64,000 nucleotides of DNA, taken from positions 62,001 through 126,000 of the forward strand of contig NZ_CP157678.1 in NCBI RefSeq assembly GCF_040105105.1, in the 5' to 3' direction. The translations under genes were made by a program, and so were the position numbers. The notes under the pieces were generated by a model. That model did no database searches and had not been told where the DNA came from. It saw only the letters and a list, made by a program, of their open reading frames with translations. Positions 43,927-53,276 of this stretch are shown here, piece by piece. The first letter of the stretch is position 1. Each line of letters begins with the position of its first letter. This stretch comes from Polaromonas hydrogenivorans (GTDB taxonomy: Bacteria; Pseudomonadota; Gammaproteobacteria; Burkholderiales; Burkholderiaceae_C).

Positions 43927-44155
43927 CGAGAATTTTTCTAAGGTTAAACATAGGACTCTGGAACAGGTACGGCTTCAGGCTTGCACCTTTGCAGCGCCTC
44001 CAGAGACCCGGGCCAACCCCCTTTCGGGAAGTTGGGTCTGATGAGGTGCGATAGTTGGTTTGTTGAAATGCGTTCGTCAGCGGCGCGTCGATTCAATTGC
44101 TGGTGATGTGTTTCTCCTTGATGGTTTTCGGTGTCAATCCGAAGCTATTGATGGG

Positions 44156-44527
44156 TCATAGATCGGTCACAGGGTTGGACATGACTATGGGGATCGTTTG
44201 CGGCGCGCTCACCACGGGGCTCGCGCTGCCGACCAGAAGCGTGTAGCCTTCCGGAGGCGGCTTTGCCACGAACGGCGTGCCGACTGTGCCCGCCCCGGCA
44301 ACCTTGTGGTCGAACACCATGCTTTGCTTCAACTGCGGGGCGACCGCCTCGAGAAGCTTGCGGGCGATGGTATTTGTCTCACCCGCCGGCAGGTTGGGAA
44401 TCACGACCTTGATCGGTCGGTTGGGGTAGTCGGCGGCGGCATCCTGTGCGATCGCCGGAACGACAGCGCAAATGGGCAAAACACAGACAAAGGCTTGGGT
44501 CACTCTCAACACGTGGATCTCCTGCAT
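44156..44527 (-). pseudogene. Bug/TctC-family receptor, N-terminal fragment
   Basis: 123 codons with a signal peptide (to about VVPAIAQ), YPNRPIKVVIPNLPAGETNT, GTVGTPFVAKPPPEGYTLLVG, then IPIVMSNPVTDL and a stop. A complete Bug receptor is about 320 residues, so two thirds, including most of the ligand site, are gone. It is the third receptor of this type here and lies 45 bp downstream of the FAH-family gene. Confidence 0.8.
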
Positions 44528-44572
44528 GAAATGGATTTAGGCCGCTTGGCCTCCGCATAACGGGTTCGGGCT

Positions 44573-45424
44573 CTACAGCTTGAACGCCACTACTTCCTGG
44601 CGCTGGTCGCCCAAGCCTTCAATGCCTAAGGTGACTACGTCACCTTTTTTCAGAAAGACGGCATTGGGCTTCATGTGCGATCCCACCCCAGGTGGAGTTC
44701 CGGTGGTGATCACGTCGCCCGGCTCCAGCGTCATGAACTGGCTCACATAACTTATGATTTTGGCGACGCTGAAAATCATGGTGCTGGTGTTGCCAGTCTG
44801 GCGTCGCACACCGTTGACATCCAGCCACATGCCGAGTTTTTGTGGATTTGGCACTTCGTCCCGTGTGACTAGCCAAGGACCCAAGGGCCCAAAGGTGTCA
44901 CAGCCCTTGCCCTTGTCCCAGGTGCCGCCAAGCTCAAACTGGAATTCGCGTTCGCTGAGATCGTGAATCGTGCAATAGCCAGCAACGTAGTCGAGTGCTT
45001 TTTTTTGTGACACATACCGGGCCCTCTTGCCAATCACAACGCCCAGTTCGACTTCCCAGTCGGTTTTTTTGGAACCCTTGGGCAACATCACGGGATCATC
45101 GGGGCCCTGGATACAACTGGTGGCTTTCATAAACACTATGGGTTCTTTTGGAATCGGCAGATCTAACTCGGCGGCATGCTCCGTATAATTAAGGCCTATT
45201 GCAATGAACTTGCGCACACCCTGCACCGGGCAACCCATGCGGGGCTTGCCTTGAACCGCTGGCAGATTGTCCGTATTCAACTTGGCAAGTCTGGTCAGCG
45301 CAGCATCGCAGAGTTGATCCGGGCCAATGTCTTTGATCGCGGCACTCAAATCACGCAGCACGCCCTGGGCGTCGATGAGACCGGGCTTTTCTTTGCCGGG
45401 ATTTCCATAGCGAACGAGTTTCAT
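44573..45424 (-). CDS. fumarylacetoacetate hydrolase (FAH) family enzyme
   Basis: 283 residues. FAH fold: IAIGLNYTEHAAELDLPIPK, FMKATSCIQGPDDPVMLP, WEVELGVVIGKRARYV (metal-binding E-x-E/D cluster), GYCTIHDLSEREFQFE, and the C-terminal VITTGTPPGVGSHMKP. Family members hydrolyse or decarboxylate diketo acids. In a cluster with an enolase-superfamily dehydratase and dehydrogenases, a role on a 2-keto-3-deoxy or 2,4-diketo-3-deoxy acid is plausible (as in L-fuconate/L-rhamnonate routes). Substrate unproven. Confidence 0.88.
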   Translation of the reverse strand: MKLVRYGNPGKEKPGLIDAQGVLRDLSAAIKDIGPDQLCDAALTRLAKLNTDNLPAVQGKPRMGCPVQGVRKFIAIGLNYTEHAAELDLPIPKEPIVFMKATSCIQGPDDPVMLPKGSKKTDWEVELGVVIGKRARYVSQKKALDYVAGYCTIHDLSEREFQFELGGTWDKGKGCDTFGPLGPWLVTRDEVPNPQKLGMWLDVNGVRRQTGNTSTMIFSVAKIISYVSQFMTLEPGDVITTGTPPGVGSHMKPNAVFLKKGDVVTLGIEGLGDQRQEVVAFKL

Positions 45425-45607
45425 GGTTTCCTTTCAGTAACAGTTGTTCGTAACTTCTCAACTCGACTATTGGCAGCCGTGTTGGATACAGCCAAAGCAG
45501 GGCTGAGACGCTGTGCCCTTGAAGGCGCCGATGCGTGCCTCAAAGAAATTAGCACTTGCCTATGCATGGTCGCGCATCATGCAAATGACGCTATGGGTCT
45601 GCGCGAC

Positions 45608-45862
45608 TTAGCGGTAGTGAAGTTTCATCACCAGAATGGCCGCTGCCAGTGTCAGCGTAATGCCGTTGGCGATCACGATCGGCCAGGAGTTCAGTAGCAT
45701 TCCATAGACCAGCCAGCAAGCCACTCCGACGGTGAAGCCGCTGTACATGCCCAGCGAAATGCCGCGCACGTCGCGCGTTTTAAAGGTGTGCCAGGCCTGT
45801 GGCACAAAGCTGGTGCTGGTGAGGGCGGCGGCAATTAAACCAAGGGAGTCAATGAGGGGCAT
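45608..45862 (-). CDS. SemiSWEET-family transporter
   Basis: 84-residue membrane protein with three predicted transmembrane helices (about 5-25, 37-57, 62-80) and the PQ-loop SFVPQ near residue 20. Bacterial SemiSWEETs are this length and dimerise to carry sugars by facilitated diffusion. Its place between the FAH gene and the lectin-like gene suits a saccharide or sugar-acid pathway. Confidence 0.85.
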   Translation of the reverse strand: MPLIDSLGLIAAALTSTSFVPQAWHTFKTRDVRGISLGMYSGFTVGVACWLVYGMLLNSWPIVIANGITLTLAAAILVMKLHYR

Positions 45863-45964
45863 GATGGGTATTGAAAAGAGCGGGTAGGGCGAATGGCACT
45901 GGCTTCAGTGCTCATGGCGTTGAAATCACGAACCGGAGCTTTTGAATTTCTCATTTCTTGTTGG

Positions 45965-46594
45965 TCAAGAGTAGTTGACCTTGACATCTGCAAAGAGACC
46001 ATCAGTACCAATGTCCACCCAAAGACCAATTCCCCCTGCAGTTCCCCCTCCATGCTTTAAGTCATTGACAACCAAGGACGGCCGCGCATTCCCATGCAAA
46101 AACAGTTTCGCTTGGTCAGCATGGACCTCTATTCGCATGTCAATCCACTCATCAAGACCCATATCGGTGTACGACTCGTACCTGCCTGGCGCCTCCTTGC
46201 GCAGACGATCGTATTTGAACTCCGGATATGAGAAGTACTGTGTTGACGCATTTCGACGATTTTGGTCTTCGGCTCTACCATTGGTTGGCCGGATATAGAT
46301 GCACTCGAATTCTGAATTGTCGGGGTTGATCCGAAAAGCAATTCCAATGAAGCCGCGTGCGTAGTCAGGTGCATCCATTAGAAGTTTGCTCTTCACTTGC
46401 GCCTGAATGGTGCCATTCAAAAATCCGCGCCCGGCTATCTTGGCGAACGTGGGCTCGTCAACCGCAATGACCATAGGATCTTTGGTCACGCGCACCACAG
46501 TCCTGCCTTCGAGATCTTCGATTTTGAAAAATGTGTTTATGGCGCTTATTTTGTTGGTGTCAAGAGACATGAGCGTTCGATCAGTGTTCGTCAT
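45965..46594 (-). CDS. concanavalin/LamG-like domain protein
   Basis: 209 residues. Beta-rich with LEGRTVVRVTKDPMVIAVDE, GRGFLNGTIQAQVKSKLL, RGFIGIAFRINPDNSEFECI, YIRPTNG and GIGLWVDIGTDGLFADVKV. This pattern resembles the jelly-roll domains of family-16/DUF1080-like carbohydrate-binding or hydrolysing proteins. No signal peptide is evident at ATG 46594 (an ATG at 46570 is in frame). Cytoplasmic location unless a leader was missed. It may bind a glycan; no catalytic site assigned. Confidence 0.55.
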   Translation of the reverse strand: MTNTDRTLMSLDTNKISAINTFFKIEDLEGRTVVRVTKDPMVIAVDEPTFAKIAGRGFLNGTIQAQVKSKLLMDAPDYARGFIGIAFRINPDNSEFECIYIRPTNGRAEDQNRRNASTQYFSYPEFKYDRLRKEAPGRYESYTDMGLDEWIDMRIEVHADQAKLFLHGNARPSLVVNDLKHGGGTAGGIGLWVDIGTDGLFADVKVNYS

Positions 46595-46692
46595 ACTTTG
46601 CTTATATGGCAGCAGGTCATGCAGGCCCGTCCCGTGGACAGGTGATGTGTCCTTGGCGGACGCGTTACCGGAGCATGGCATCGATGGATTGT

Positions 46693-47685
46693 TCAAACTG
46701 GAATCGGGTTCGGAGATGCAAAATGGCATGCCGCACTTTGACCGGGTGCCACCTCGCGAAGCTCGGGTCGCTGCGTCTTGCAAATCGCTTGAACCAGCGG
46801 ACAGCGAGTGTGGAATGTGCACCCACCGGGAAGTCGGGTCGGGCTCGGCACATCGCCCTCGAGAATAATGCGTTTCACTCTCACATCTGGATCGGGCTCC
46901 GGAGCCGCCGACAGCAGCGCCTGTGTATAGGGGTGTTGTGGGGCGGCGTAGATTTGGCGCTTGGGGCCGATTTCCACGATCCGTCCGAGGTACATCACCA
47001 TGACGCGATCGGCAATGTGGCGAACCACTGCCAGGTCGTGAGCGATGAATAGATACGAGAAGCGCTTTTTCTCTTGCAGGTCTTGAAGCAGGTTGACTAC
47101 CTGCGCCTGAACGGAGACGTCCAGGGCCGAGACGGGTTCGTCTGCGACGATGAAGCTCGGGTCAACCGAAATGGCCCGTGCGATGCCGATGCGCTGACGT
47201 TGCCCCCCGGAAAATTGGCGTGGGTGGCGGTCCATGATACTGGCGGGCAGTCCGACCTGCGTCAGAAGCTCCGCGACCCGCTCCCGCTTTTCGCGTTGAT
47301 TGCGAATCATACCGAAAGCCTCCAGTGGCTCGGCTATGATTTCGGCAATATTGCGTCGAGGGCTTAATGAGCCATAAGGATCCTGAAACACCATCTGCGC
47401 CTTGCGACGCATCTGCCGCATCTCATGCTTCGAAAGCGAGTTGATGTCCGTGCCTTCAAAAAAGACTTGGCCTTCCGTCGCATTGATCAGACGCAGCAAA
47501 AGCCGTCCCATCGTTGACTTTCCACAGCCCGACTCGCCCACTACGGCAACCGTCTCACCCCGATCGATGGTGAAGCTAACGCCGTCGACTGCACGCACAC
47601 CGTTACTTTTCGGACGCAGCGAAAAACCGTCACTGACGCCGAAGGTCTTGCCGAGGTTTTCGACGCGGATCAAGGGCGCTGTCAT
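46693..47685 (-). CDS. ABC transporter ATP-binding protein (DppF/OppF type)
   Basis: 330-residue ATPase of a peptide/opine/nickel-type importer: Walker [11 protein letters not shown], signature [14 protein letters not shown], Walker [14 protein letters not shown]-loop IAHDL, and the oligopeptide-transporter C-terminal extension with the CxFH(TR)CP cysteine motif. Start MTAPL at 47685 overlaps the preceding ATPase's stop (47682). Energises the permeases at 48659-50481 together with its DppD-like partner. Confidence 0.93.
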   Translation of the reverse strand: MTAPLIRVENLGKTFGVSDGFSLRPKSNGVRAVDGVSFTIDRGETVAVVGESGCGKSTMGRLLLRLINATEGQVFFEGTDINSLSKHEMRQMRRKAQMVFQDPYGSLSPRRNIAEIIAEPLEAFGMIRNQREKRERVAELLTQVGLPASIMDRHPRQFSGGQRQRIGIARAISVDPSFIVADEPVSALDVSVQAQVVNLLQDLQEKKRFSYLFIAHDLAVVRHIADRVMVMYLGRIVEIGPKRQIYAAPQHPYTQALLSAAPEPDPDVRVKRIILEGDVPSPTRLPGGCTFHTRCPLVQAICKTQRPELREVAPGQSAACHFASPNPIPV

Positions 47686-48662
47686 TTTGCATCCTCCGCA
47701 GTGACCCAGCAAGCCGCCCTATGTTGTTCTCCGAATCGAAACATGTCTGGCATCTCCTTGGCGCACTTATCAATACGCAATGAACAGCGGGAATAGAAGG
47801 GGCAACCCTGCTTGACGGAGCCGGGCAGGGGCACCGAACCCGGGATCTGGAACAGGCGTTGGCGCTCGTCCCTGAGATGGGGGATCGAGTCCAGCAGTCC
47901 TCTTGTATAGGGGTGGCTCGGATTGCGGAAGACGGAACGTACATCGCCGTCTTCGACGATGTGTCCGGCGTACATCACGATGACCCTCTCGCAGACGTCG
48001 GCGATGACGCCCATGTCGTGGGAGATCAGGAGAATTGCCGTCTTCGTGGTCAAACGGACCTTCTTCATGAGCTCCAGCACCTGTGCCTGGATCGTGACGT
48101 CCAATGCGGTTGTCGGTTCATCTGCAATCAGCAGTTTTGGATTGCACGCAAGGGCCATGGCGATCATCACGCGTTGCCGCATGCCTCCTGAGAACTGGTG
48201 GGGGTACGCGCCGACGCGGCCCGCGGCATCGGGGATGCCCACGAGATTCAGCACCTCAATGACACGGCGTCGCCGTGCGTCGCCATTGAGCGCGGCGTGC
48301 AGCATGAGGGCTTCGCCGATCTGATCGCCGATGGTCATGAGCGGATTGAGCGAACTCATCGGCTCCTGAAAGATCATGGCAATGTCTCGACCTCGGATGT
48401 CGGGCATCTTCGCCATCGGGAGATCCAACAGGTTCACACCATTGAACTCGACCCGACCCCGTACGACGCGTCCGGGCGGATCAGGAATCAGGCGCAGGAT
48501 CGACAGCGCCGTGACAGATTTACCCGATCCCGACTCCCCGACAATGCCGACCGCACCGCCTGCTTCGATTTCGAAGCTCACTCCATCGACCGCACGCACG
48601 GCCTTGTTATTGGAGCCGAACTCGACCGCCAGATCATCAACTTTCAGCAGTGGTATTGTCAT
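47682..48662 (-). CDS. ABC transporter ATP-binding protein (DppD/OppD type)
   Basis: 326-residue ATPase: Walker [11 protein letters not shown], signature [14 protein letters not shown], Walker [14 protein letters not shown]-loop LISHDMG, C-terminal [14 protein letters not shown] cysteine motif. Start overlaps the permease stop by 4 bases. One of two ATPases typical of this importer class. Confidence 0.93.
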   Translation of the reverse strand: MTIPLLKVDDLAVEFGSNNKAVRAVDGVSFEIEAGGAVGIVGESGSGKSVTALSILRLIPDPPGRVVRGRVEFNGVNLLDLPMAKMPDIRGRDIAMIFQEPMSSLNPLMTIGDQIGEALMLHAALNGDARRRRVIEVLNLVGIPDAAGRVGAYPHQFSGGMRQRVMIAMALACNPKLLIADEPTTALDVTIQAQVLELMKKVRLTTKTAILLISHDMGVIADVCERVIVMYAGHIVEDGDVRSVFRNPSHPYTRGLLDSIPHLRDERQRLFQIPGSVPLPGSVKQGCPFYSRCSLRIDKCAKEMPDMFRFGEQHRAACWVTAEDAK

Positions 48663-49546
48663 TGCGCGGTCTCCGGATCGAGGACGTCACGGGTCGTGTC
48701 TCCGATCAGATTGAAGGCGAGCACGACGACGCTGATGGCAAGGCCTGCCCCGATGATTGGCCAGGGTGAGCCAAAAATATTGCTCAGGCCATCACGGATG
48801 ATGTTTCCCCAACTGGGGTTCGGTGGCTGAGTGCCAATTCCAAGGAAACTCAAAGAAGCCTCGAGCCGGATGGCCGAGGCAACCCAGAGTGTCATCAACA
48901 CCACGATGGGCGCTGCGATGTTCGGAATCACGTGGCGGATGATGATCGTCGGCGTGGTGACGCCGGCCGCGATCGCCGCCTCCACGTAAGGCTCCTGCTT
49001 GACAGCGAGTGTGGAGGCGCGGGCCACGCGCGCAAAGCCTGGAACGAATGCAATCGTCAACACCGAAACGACGCTCCAGAAGCTGCCGCCCAGCACAGCT
49101 GCGATCACGATCGCCAGCAGCAGTTCGGGGAAGGCCAGAAGAAGGTCGATGATGCGGGTGACCAGCCGATCGATGATGCCACCGAAATACCCGGCCGAAA
49201 CTCCCAGCAGAGTGCCAAAGAACGCCGCGAGCGTGGGTGCGATCAAGCCGAAGATGAGCGAGTTGCGCGATCCATAGATCAGCCGTGACAACACGTCACG
49301 CCCGAGTTGGTCCGTGCCAAGCCAGTGCTCGCTTGAAGGCAATGCGTTGATCGAGAGAAAGCTCTGGGCTAACGGATCGTAGGGCGCGAGCAGTGGGGCG
49401 AAGACAGCGACCGCCATGAACGCAGCAATGATGATCGTCGCAGCGATTGTCGAGGGACGGCCAAAGAGGATGCGCCGCAGGAAAGTCAGGCGGGGCGCTT
49501 CTGCCGGCAGCACGGGCGCCAGATCGGCGATAACGGCAACATTCAT
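48659..49546 (-). CDS. ABC transporter permease (DppC type)
   Basis: 295-residue inner-membrane permease with about six membrane segments and the EAA-type cytoplasmic loop (EPYVEAAIAAGVTTPTIIIR). Length and the N-terminal long cytoplasmic arm (LTFLRRILFG) fit DppC/OppC. Overlaps both neighbours by four bases; pairs with the DppB-type permease. Confidence 0.92.
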   Translation of the reverse strand: MNVAVIADLAPVLPAEAPRLTFLRRILFGRPSTIAATIIIAAFMAVAVFAPLLAPYDPLAQSFLSINALPSSEHWLGTDQLGRDVLSRLIYGSRNSLIFGLIAPTLAAFFGTLLGVSAGYFGGIIDRLVTRIIDLLLAFPELLLAIVIAAVLGGSFWSVVSVLTIAFVPGFARVARASTLAVKQEPYVEAAIAAGVTTPTIIIRHVIPNIAAPIVVLMTLWVASAIRLEASLSFLGIGTQPPNPSWGNIIRDGLSNIFGSPWPIIGAGLAISVVVLAFNLIGDTTRDVLDPETAQ

Positions 49547-50481
49547 GACTTCACCCGGATTCTAGGATCGACGATCGCGTAGGCAAGGTCGACGAGCAGA
49601 TTGATAAGAACGACAAAGAAGGCGAATACCACGACGCCTCCCTGAACGACCGGATAGTCGCGTTTGGCAATGGCGCTGATGAGCACTTCCCCAATGCCTG
49701 GTCGATTGAAGATCAGTTCGATGGCGACGGAACCTGACAAGGTCGCCAGTACACTCAGCCCGAGCCCCGAGGTGATCGGCAGAAGTGCATTACGCAGGGC
49801 GTGCCGGTAGATGACGCGCCTCTCGTGTGCGCCTTTGGCCCTCGCCGTACGAACGTAGTCCTTTCCGAGTACCTCCAGCAACGAGGTTCGGGTCAATCGG
49901 GCGAGAAAGGCCGTCTTGACCATGGCCAGCGTCAGCGCTGGCAGGAACACGTGGTACATGCGGTCGAGAAATCCAGTGCCACCCCCGTTGATCGGGAACC
50001 AGCCAAGGTTAAGCGCAAATACGATCAGGATGAGTGCACCGAGATAAAAGTCGGGAATGGCGTATCCGATCAGAGAGAATGCGCGCACGCCGGCATCTGG
50101 CAGCTTGCCGCGGTTGACCGCAGCGAGCACACCCAGTGGGACGCCGAAAAGCAGCCCCATCGTCGTTGCCACCAGGGTCAATTCGATGGTGTAGGGGAGA
50201 TTTTCCGCGATCACCTGCACCACCGAGGTCCGATCAACCAAAGATTGACCGAAGTCCAGCGTCAGCATGTTCCACACGAAGGAAAAATACTGTTGCCACA
50301 GCGGCAGGTTCAGACCCATCTGCTCCCGGAACAAGGCCAGTTGTTCCGGCGTCGCGTAGTCACCCAGAGCGACAGCCGCGGGATCGCCTGGAAGCAGGCG
50401 CAAGGCGATGAACACCAGCGTCAGCACAAGCAGGATTGTTGGCACCACATCAAGCAATTTAGCTCCAACAGTTCGTAGCAT
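49543..50481 (-). CDS. ABC transporter permease (DppB type)
   Basis: 312-residue permease with the DppB signature (GDPAAVALGDYATPEQLALF) and a C-terminal EAA loop (KDYVRTARAKGAHERRVIYR). About six membrane segments. Follows the solute-binding protein by 12 bp; forms the membrane channel with the DppC-type subunit. Confidence 0.93.
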   Translation of the reverse strand: MLRTVGAKLLDVVPTILLVLTLVFIALRLLPGDPAAVALGDYATPEQLALFREQMGLNLPLWQQYFSFVWNMLTLDFGQSLVDRTSVVQVIAENLPYTIELTLVATTMGLLFGVPLGVLAAVNRGKLPDAGVRAFSLIGYAIPDFYLGALILIVFALNLGWFPINGGGTGFLDRMYHVFLPALTLAMVKTAFLARLTRTSLLEVLGKDYVRTARAKGAHERRVIYRHALRNALLPITSGLGLSVLATLSGSVAIELIFNRPGIGEVLISAIAKRDYPVVQGGVVVFAFFVVLINLLVDLAYAIVDPRIRVKS

Positions 50482-50493
50482 GATCGTGTCCTC

Positions 50494-52089
50494 CTACACG
50501 CGCTTGGCTTTGTCCAGGCGCCAGTAAGCGCGGCCGGACTTCACCGGAAAGCCGATGTCGATGCGTGGGTTGCGTGCAATGACATAGGAGAGCGTACAAA
50601 TCCCGATGAGAGGAAGATCGCGCAGAACCTGTTTTTCGAGGAACTGCACGAGCGCCACGCGCTTGTTGAAATCCGGCTCGTTCTGTGCCTTCTCCATCAA
50701 GGTGTCCAGGCCCGGTATCGCGACGCCGTAGTGGCTGAAGTTGTCCGCACCGGAACCGTCTGGCTTGACCTCCGCACCGCGCGCCAGAAGAAGCTCAAAG
50801 GGTTGCGTTGGAACGGGGGGGTAACTGATCGAAAACAGGATGACGGAGTTCCGATCCTTGCGGTTCTCCGCATGCATGGTCGCATGGTCGATGATCTTGA
50901 GATCGAGATTGATGCCGCCAGCGCGGAACTGCTCCTGCAGCATCAGCATGACCGTCGCGTAGTCCTCGCGCTGGCTGGTGAAGCAGGGAATCGTCACGCC
51001 ATTCGGATGGCCGGCCTCGGCCAGGAGCGCCTTCGCCTTTTTGGGATCGTAGTTGTACTGAAGTTCGGGCGGCAGCTCCTTCTTCTTGACGGCGCCGGCG
51101 AATTGGGAAGCGATGAGGCCCACCATGGGCGTGGCCAATCCCTGGTAGGCCGCGGCGATCTGATCGCTATTGATGGAAAGGCGGATGGCCTGCCGCACCC
51201 GGATGTCGTTGAGCGGTGCACGGTTGAGGTTGAGGTGCAGCAGGTTGAAGCTGCCTGGCGCCGTAGCGTCGAAAATGGTCTTTGGGGAGCGCTGCTGCAT
51301 CGAGGGGATCCAGCTGGGAGCGCGCACCCCTTCGATCATGTCAACCTGCCCGGACGCAAAGGCCAGAGTGCGTGCGGTGGTGTCGGCGATGAAGCGGATG
51401 TGGAGGTTCTTCGTGACGGCTGGCCCGCCGAAGTAGCCGGGGAAAGCGCTCAGGAGCAAACCCTCGGTCTTGCTGAATGAGTCCACCTGATAAGGCCCGG
51501 TGCCGACCGGGTTGGTGTCGAAACCGGCGCCCAGCTGCTCGAAGGCCTTGCGGCAGATGATGTGCGCAACAGATACGGCGCCGCCGTTGAACAGTGGATC
51601 GGGGCGTTTCAGCGTGATGCCCACCGTGTAGCGGTCCACGGCCGTGACGGACGCAATGTTGGAGAAGACTTCCTTCTGGTACGTGACGATTTTCGGATCG
51701 AGGTTACGCACGAATGTGAAGACGACGTCGTCCGAGGTCATCTCGCCAAATCCTTTGTGGAACTGCACGCCGCGGCGCAGCTTGTAGGTCCAGGTCGTGG
51801 CGTCCGGCGAGCTGGTCCAGCTCTCGGCGAGCTGGGGCCGGAAATCCTCTGGGCGGATGGCGAACGTTCCATTGGGAGATGCGGCCAGGACATCGAAGAC
51901 CTGGCAGATCCCCCAGGCGTCAGCACCAGACCGGTTGGCCTGTTGAGGATTGAGCGTCAACGGAGCGCGCGACGCCAGTGCAATGGAAATGGTGTTGGTG
52001 TTGGCCGGCTGTGCAAACAGCGCCGGCGCCCCCAGGCTGGCGGCTGCGAGGGTGGTCTGTACAAAGCTTCTTCTGGATACCGTTGTCAT
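50494..52089 (-). CDS. ABC transporter solute-binding protein, SBP family 5
   Basis: 531-residue periplasmic binding protein of the peptide/opine/nickel family. Twin-arginine-like signal SRRSFVQTTLAAASLGAPAL, then ISIALASRAPLTLNPQQANR and WTSSPDATTWTYKLRRGVQF, the family's binding-pocket region. Family 5 proteins bind peptides but also oligosaccharides, opines and sugar acids; the neighbouring enolase-superfamily gene argues for a non-peptide ligand. Sits 12 bp upstream of the permeases. Confidence 0.92.
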   Translation of the reverse strand: MTTVSRRSFVQTTLAAASLGAPALFAQPANTNTISIALASRAPLTLNPQQANRSGADAWGICQVFDVLAASPNGTFAIRPEDFRPQLAESWTSSPDATTWTYKLRRGVQFHKGFGEMTSDDVVFTFVRNLDPKIVTYQKEVFSNIASVTAVDRYTVGITLKRPDPLFNGGAVSVAHIICRKAFEQLGAGFDTNPVGTGPYQVDSFSKTEGLLLSAFPGYFGGPAVTKNLHIRFIADTTARTLAFASGQVDMIEGVRAPSWIPSMQQRSPKTIFDATAPGSFNLLHLNLNRAPLNDIRVRQAIRLSINSDQIAAAYQGLATPMVGLIASQFAGAVKKKELPPELQYNYDPKKAKALLAEAGHPNGVTIPCFTSQREDYATVMLMLQEQFRAGGINLDLKIIDHATMHAENRKDRNSVILFSISYPPVPTQPFELLLARGAEVKPDGSGADNFSHYGVAIPGLDTLMEKAQNEPDFNKRVALVQFLEKQVLRDLPLIGICTLSYVIARNPRIDIGFPVKSGRAYWRLDKAKRV

Positions 52090-52117
52090 CGTTGTCTCCG
52101 TTTGGTCTTTATTATTT

Positions 52118-53230
52118 CTACTGGGTGATCGGAATACTGCGTCTCTTCATTTCTGCCTCGTCAAACTCCATGCCAAGCCCTGGCCGCGTGGGGAGTTCGA
52201 AGCATCCGTTGACCGGGCGGGAAGGGTTCTTGAAAACCGAATCAGCGCGCTCCCAATCGTCGGCCAGCTCTACCGGCTTTGCGAGATGCATGACGGTCGC
52301 CATCACGTGAATGTTGGCCAGGTGCCCGATCGAAGGCTGGGTCTGGTGCGGTACAAGCTCTACGCCGTGGGCTTGTGCCAGCGCGGCGCAGCGCATCATT
52401 CCCGTGATGCCCCCCATCTTGACAATGTCCGGCTGCACCATGCGGACGCCCGCGTTGATCAAGTCCTTCAGCCCTTGTAACGTGTAAGTCTGCTCACCCG
52501 CTGAGACAGTGATGTCGAGGCGCTGGGCGACCTCACCCATCGCCGCGACGTGGTAGTGCTGGACGGGTTCTTCGAACCAGGCATAGTTAAGTTCCTCGAG
52601 CGCGCGGCCCACCCGCATGGCCCCGCCGATCGAGTACCCGTTGTTGGCGTCAAACCCGAGGACGAAGTCGTCACCCAAGGCTTTCCGAACAGCCTTGGCC
52701 TTGGCGATGTCACCGGCGATGTCCACATCTTGCCGGGTGCGGTCTCCATCCCATCGAATCTTGACCGCAGCGGGCTGCTCTTTTTCAACACGGCGCAGGA
52801 CTATGTCCACCACTTCTGCGACCGAGCGGTGCGCATTGCCACCAATCGATGAATAGCATGCGAGGCTAGTGCGCCAAGCGCCCCCCAGGAGTTTGTAGAC
52901 CGGCTGGCCCAGCAGCTTGCCCTTGAGATCCCACAATGCGATGTCCAGGGCCGCAAGCGCGCCGGTGGCCGCACCATCTGGCCCGAGCTTGATGCACTTG
53001 TGCAGCAGTGTGTCCAGGAGCACTGCGTGATCGAGGATGTCCTTACCGATAAGGAAAGATGCCATGTCGTTGGCGATGATTCCCAACGACGCCAAGCCAC
53101 CCTGCATGGGGGACGCTTCCCCCAGGCCGAAGCTGCCATCCTCCGTCTGAATTCGAACGAATGCGCTGCGGCTGCCTTTGCCAGAGGCGTCCCAATTCAT
53201 CTGGAAGGCGTCCACTTTAGTAATTTTCAT
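52118..53230 (-). CDS. mandelate racemase/muconate lactonizing enzyme family protein
   Basis: 370-residue enolase-superfamily enzyme. Residues visible: KIR at 157-159 (general-base region), metal ligands D194 (GFDANNG), E220 (WFEEP) and E246 (SAGEQ), and H295 (VPHQTQ) near the end of the barrel. Members dehydrate acid sugars or racemise/lactonise carboxylates. In this operon a sugar-acid dehydratase giving a 2-keto-3-deoxy acid is the best fit, which the FAH-family and dehydrogenase genes could process further. Exact substrate unknown. Confidence 0.88.
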   Translation of the reverse strand: MKITKVDAFQMNWDASGKGSRSAFVRIQTEDGSFGLGEASPMQGGLASLGIIANDMASFLIGKDILDHAVLLDTLLHKCIKLGPDGAATGALAALDIALWDLKGKLLGQPVYKLLGGAWRTSLACYSSIGGNAHRSVAEVVDIVLRRVEKEQPAAVKIRWDGDRTRQDVDIAGDIAKAKAVRKALGDDFVLGFDANNGYSIGGAMRVGRALEELNYAWFEEPVQHYHVAAMGEVAQRLDITVSAGEQTYTLQGLKDLINAGVRMVQPDIVKMGGITGMMRCAALAQAHGVELVPHQTQPSIGHLANIHVMATVMHLAKPVELADDWERADSVFKNPSRPVNGCFELPTRPGLGMEFDEAEMKRRSIPITQ

Positions 53231-53276
53231 GTTTTGTCTCCTCTTATGTCGTTCACAGGATCTATCGGCCTAGGCG

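Larger units (their letters stand above)
42694..43942 (-). repeat. 1,249-bp inverted duplication, copy 2 (porin segment)
   Basis: Inverted copy of 32927-34175; edges at GAAGTGCA (42694) and CTTAGAAAAATTCTCG (43942). Beyond 42694 the sequence resembles the other copy's flank only loosely (upstream of the Bug receptor); beyond 43942 it is unrelated. Equal length, and no difference found in the frames compared. Confidence 0.93.
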
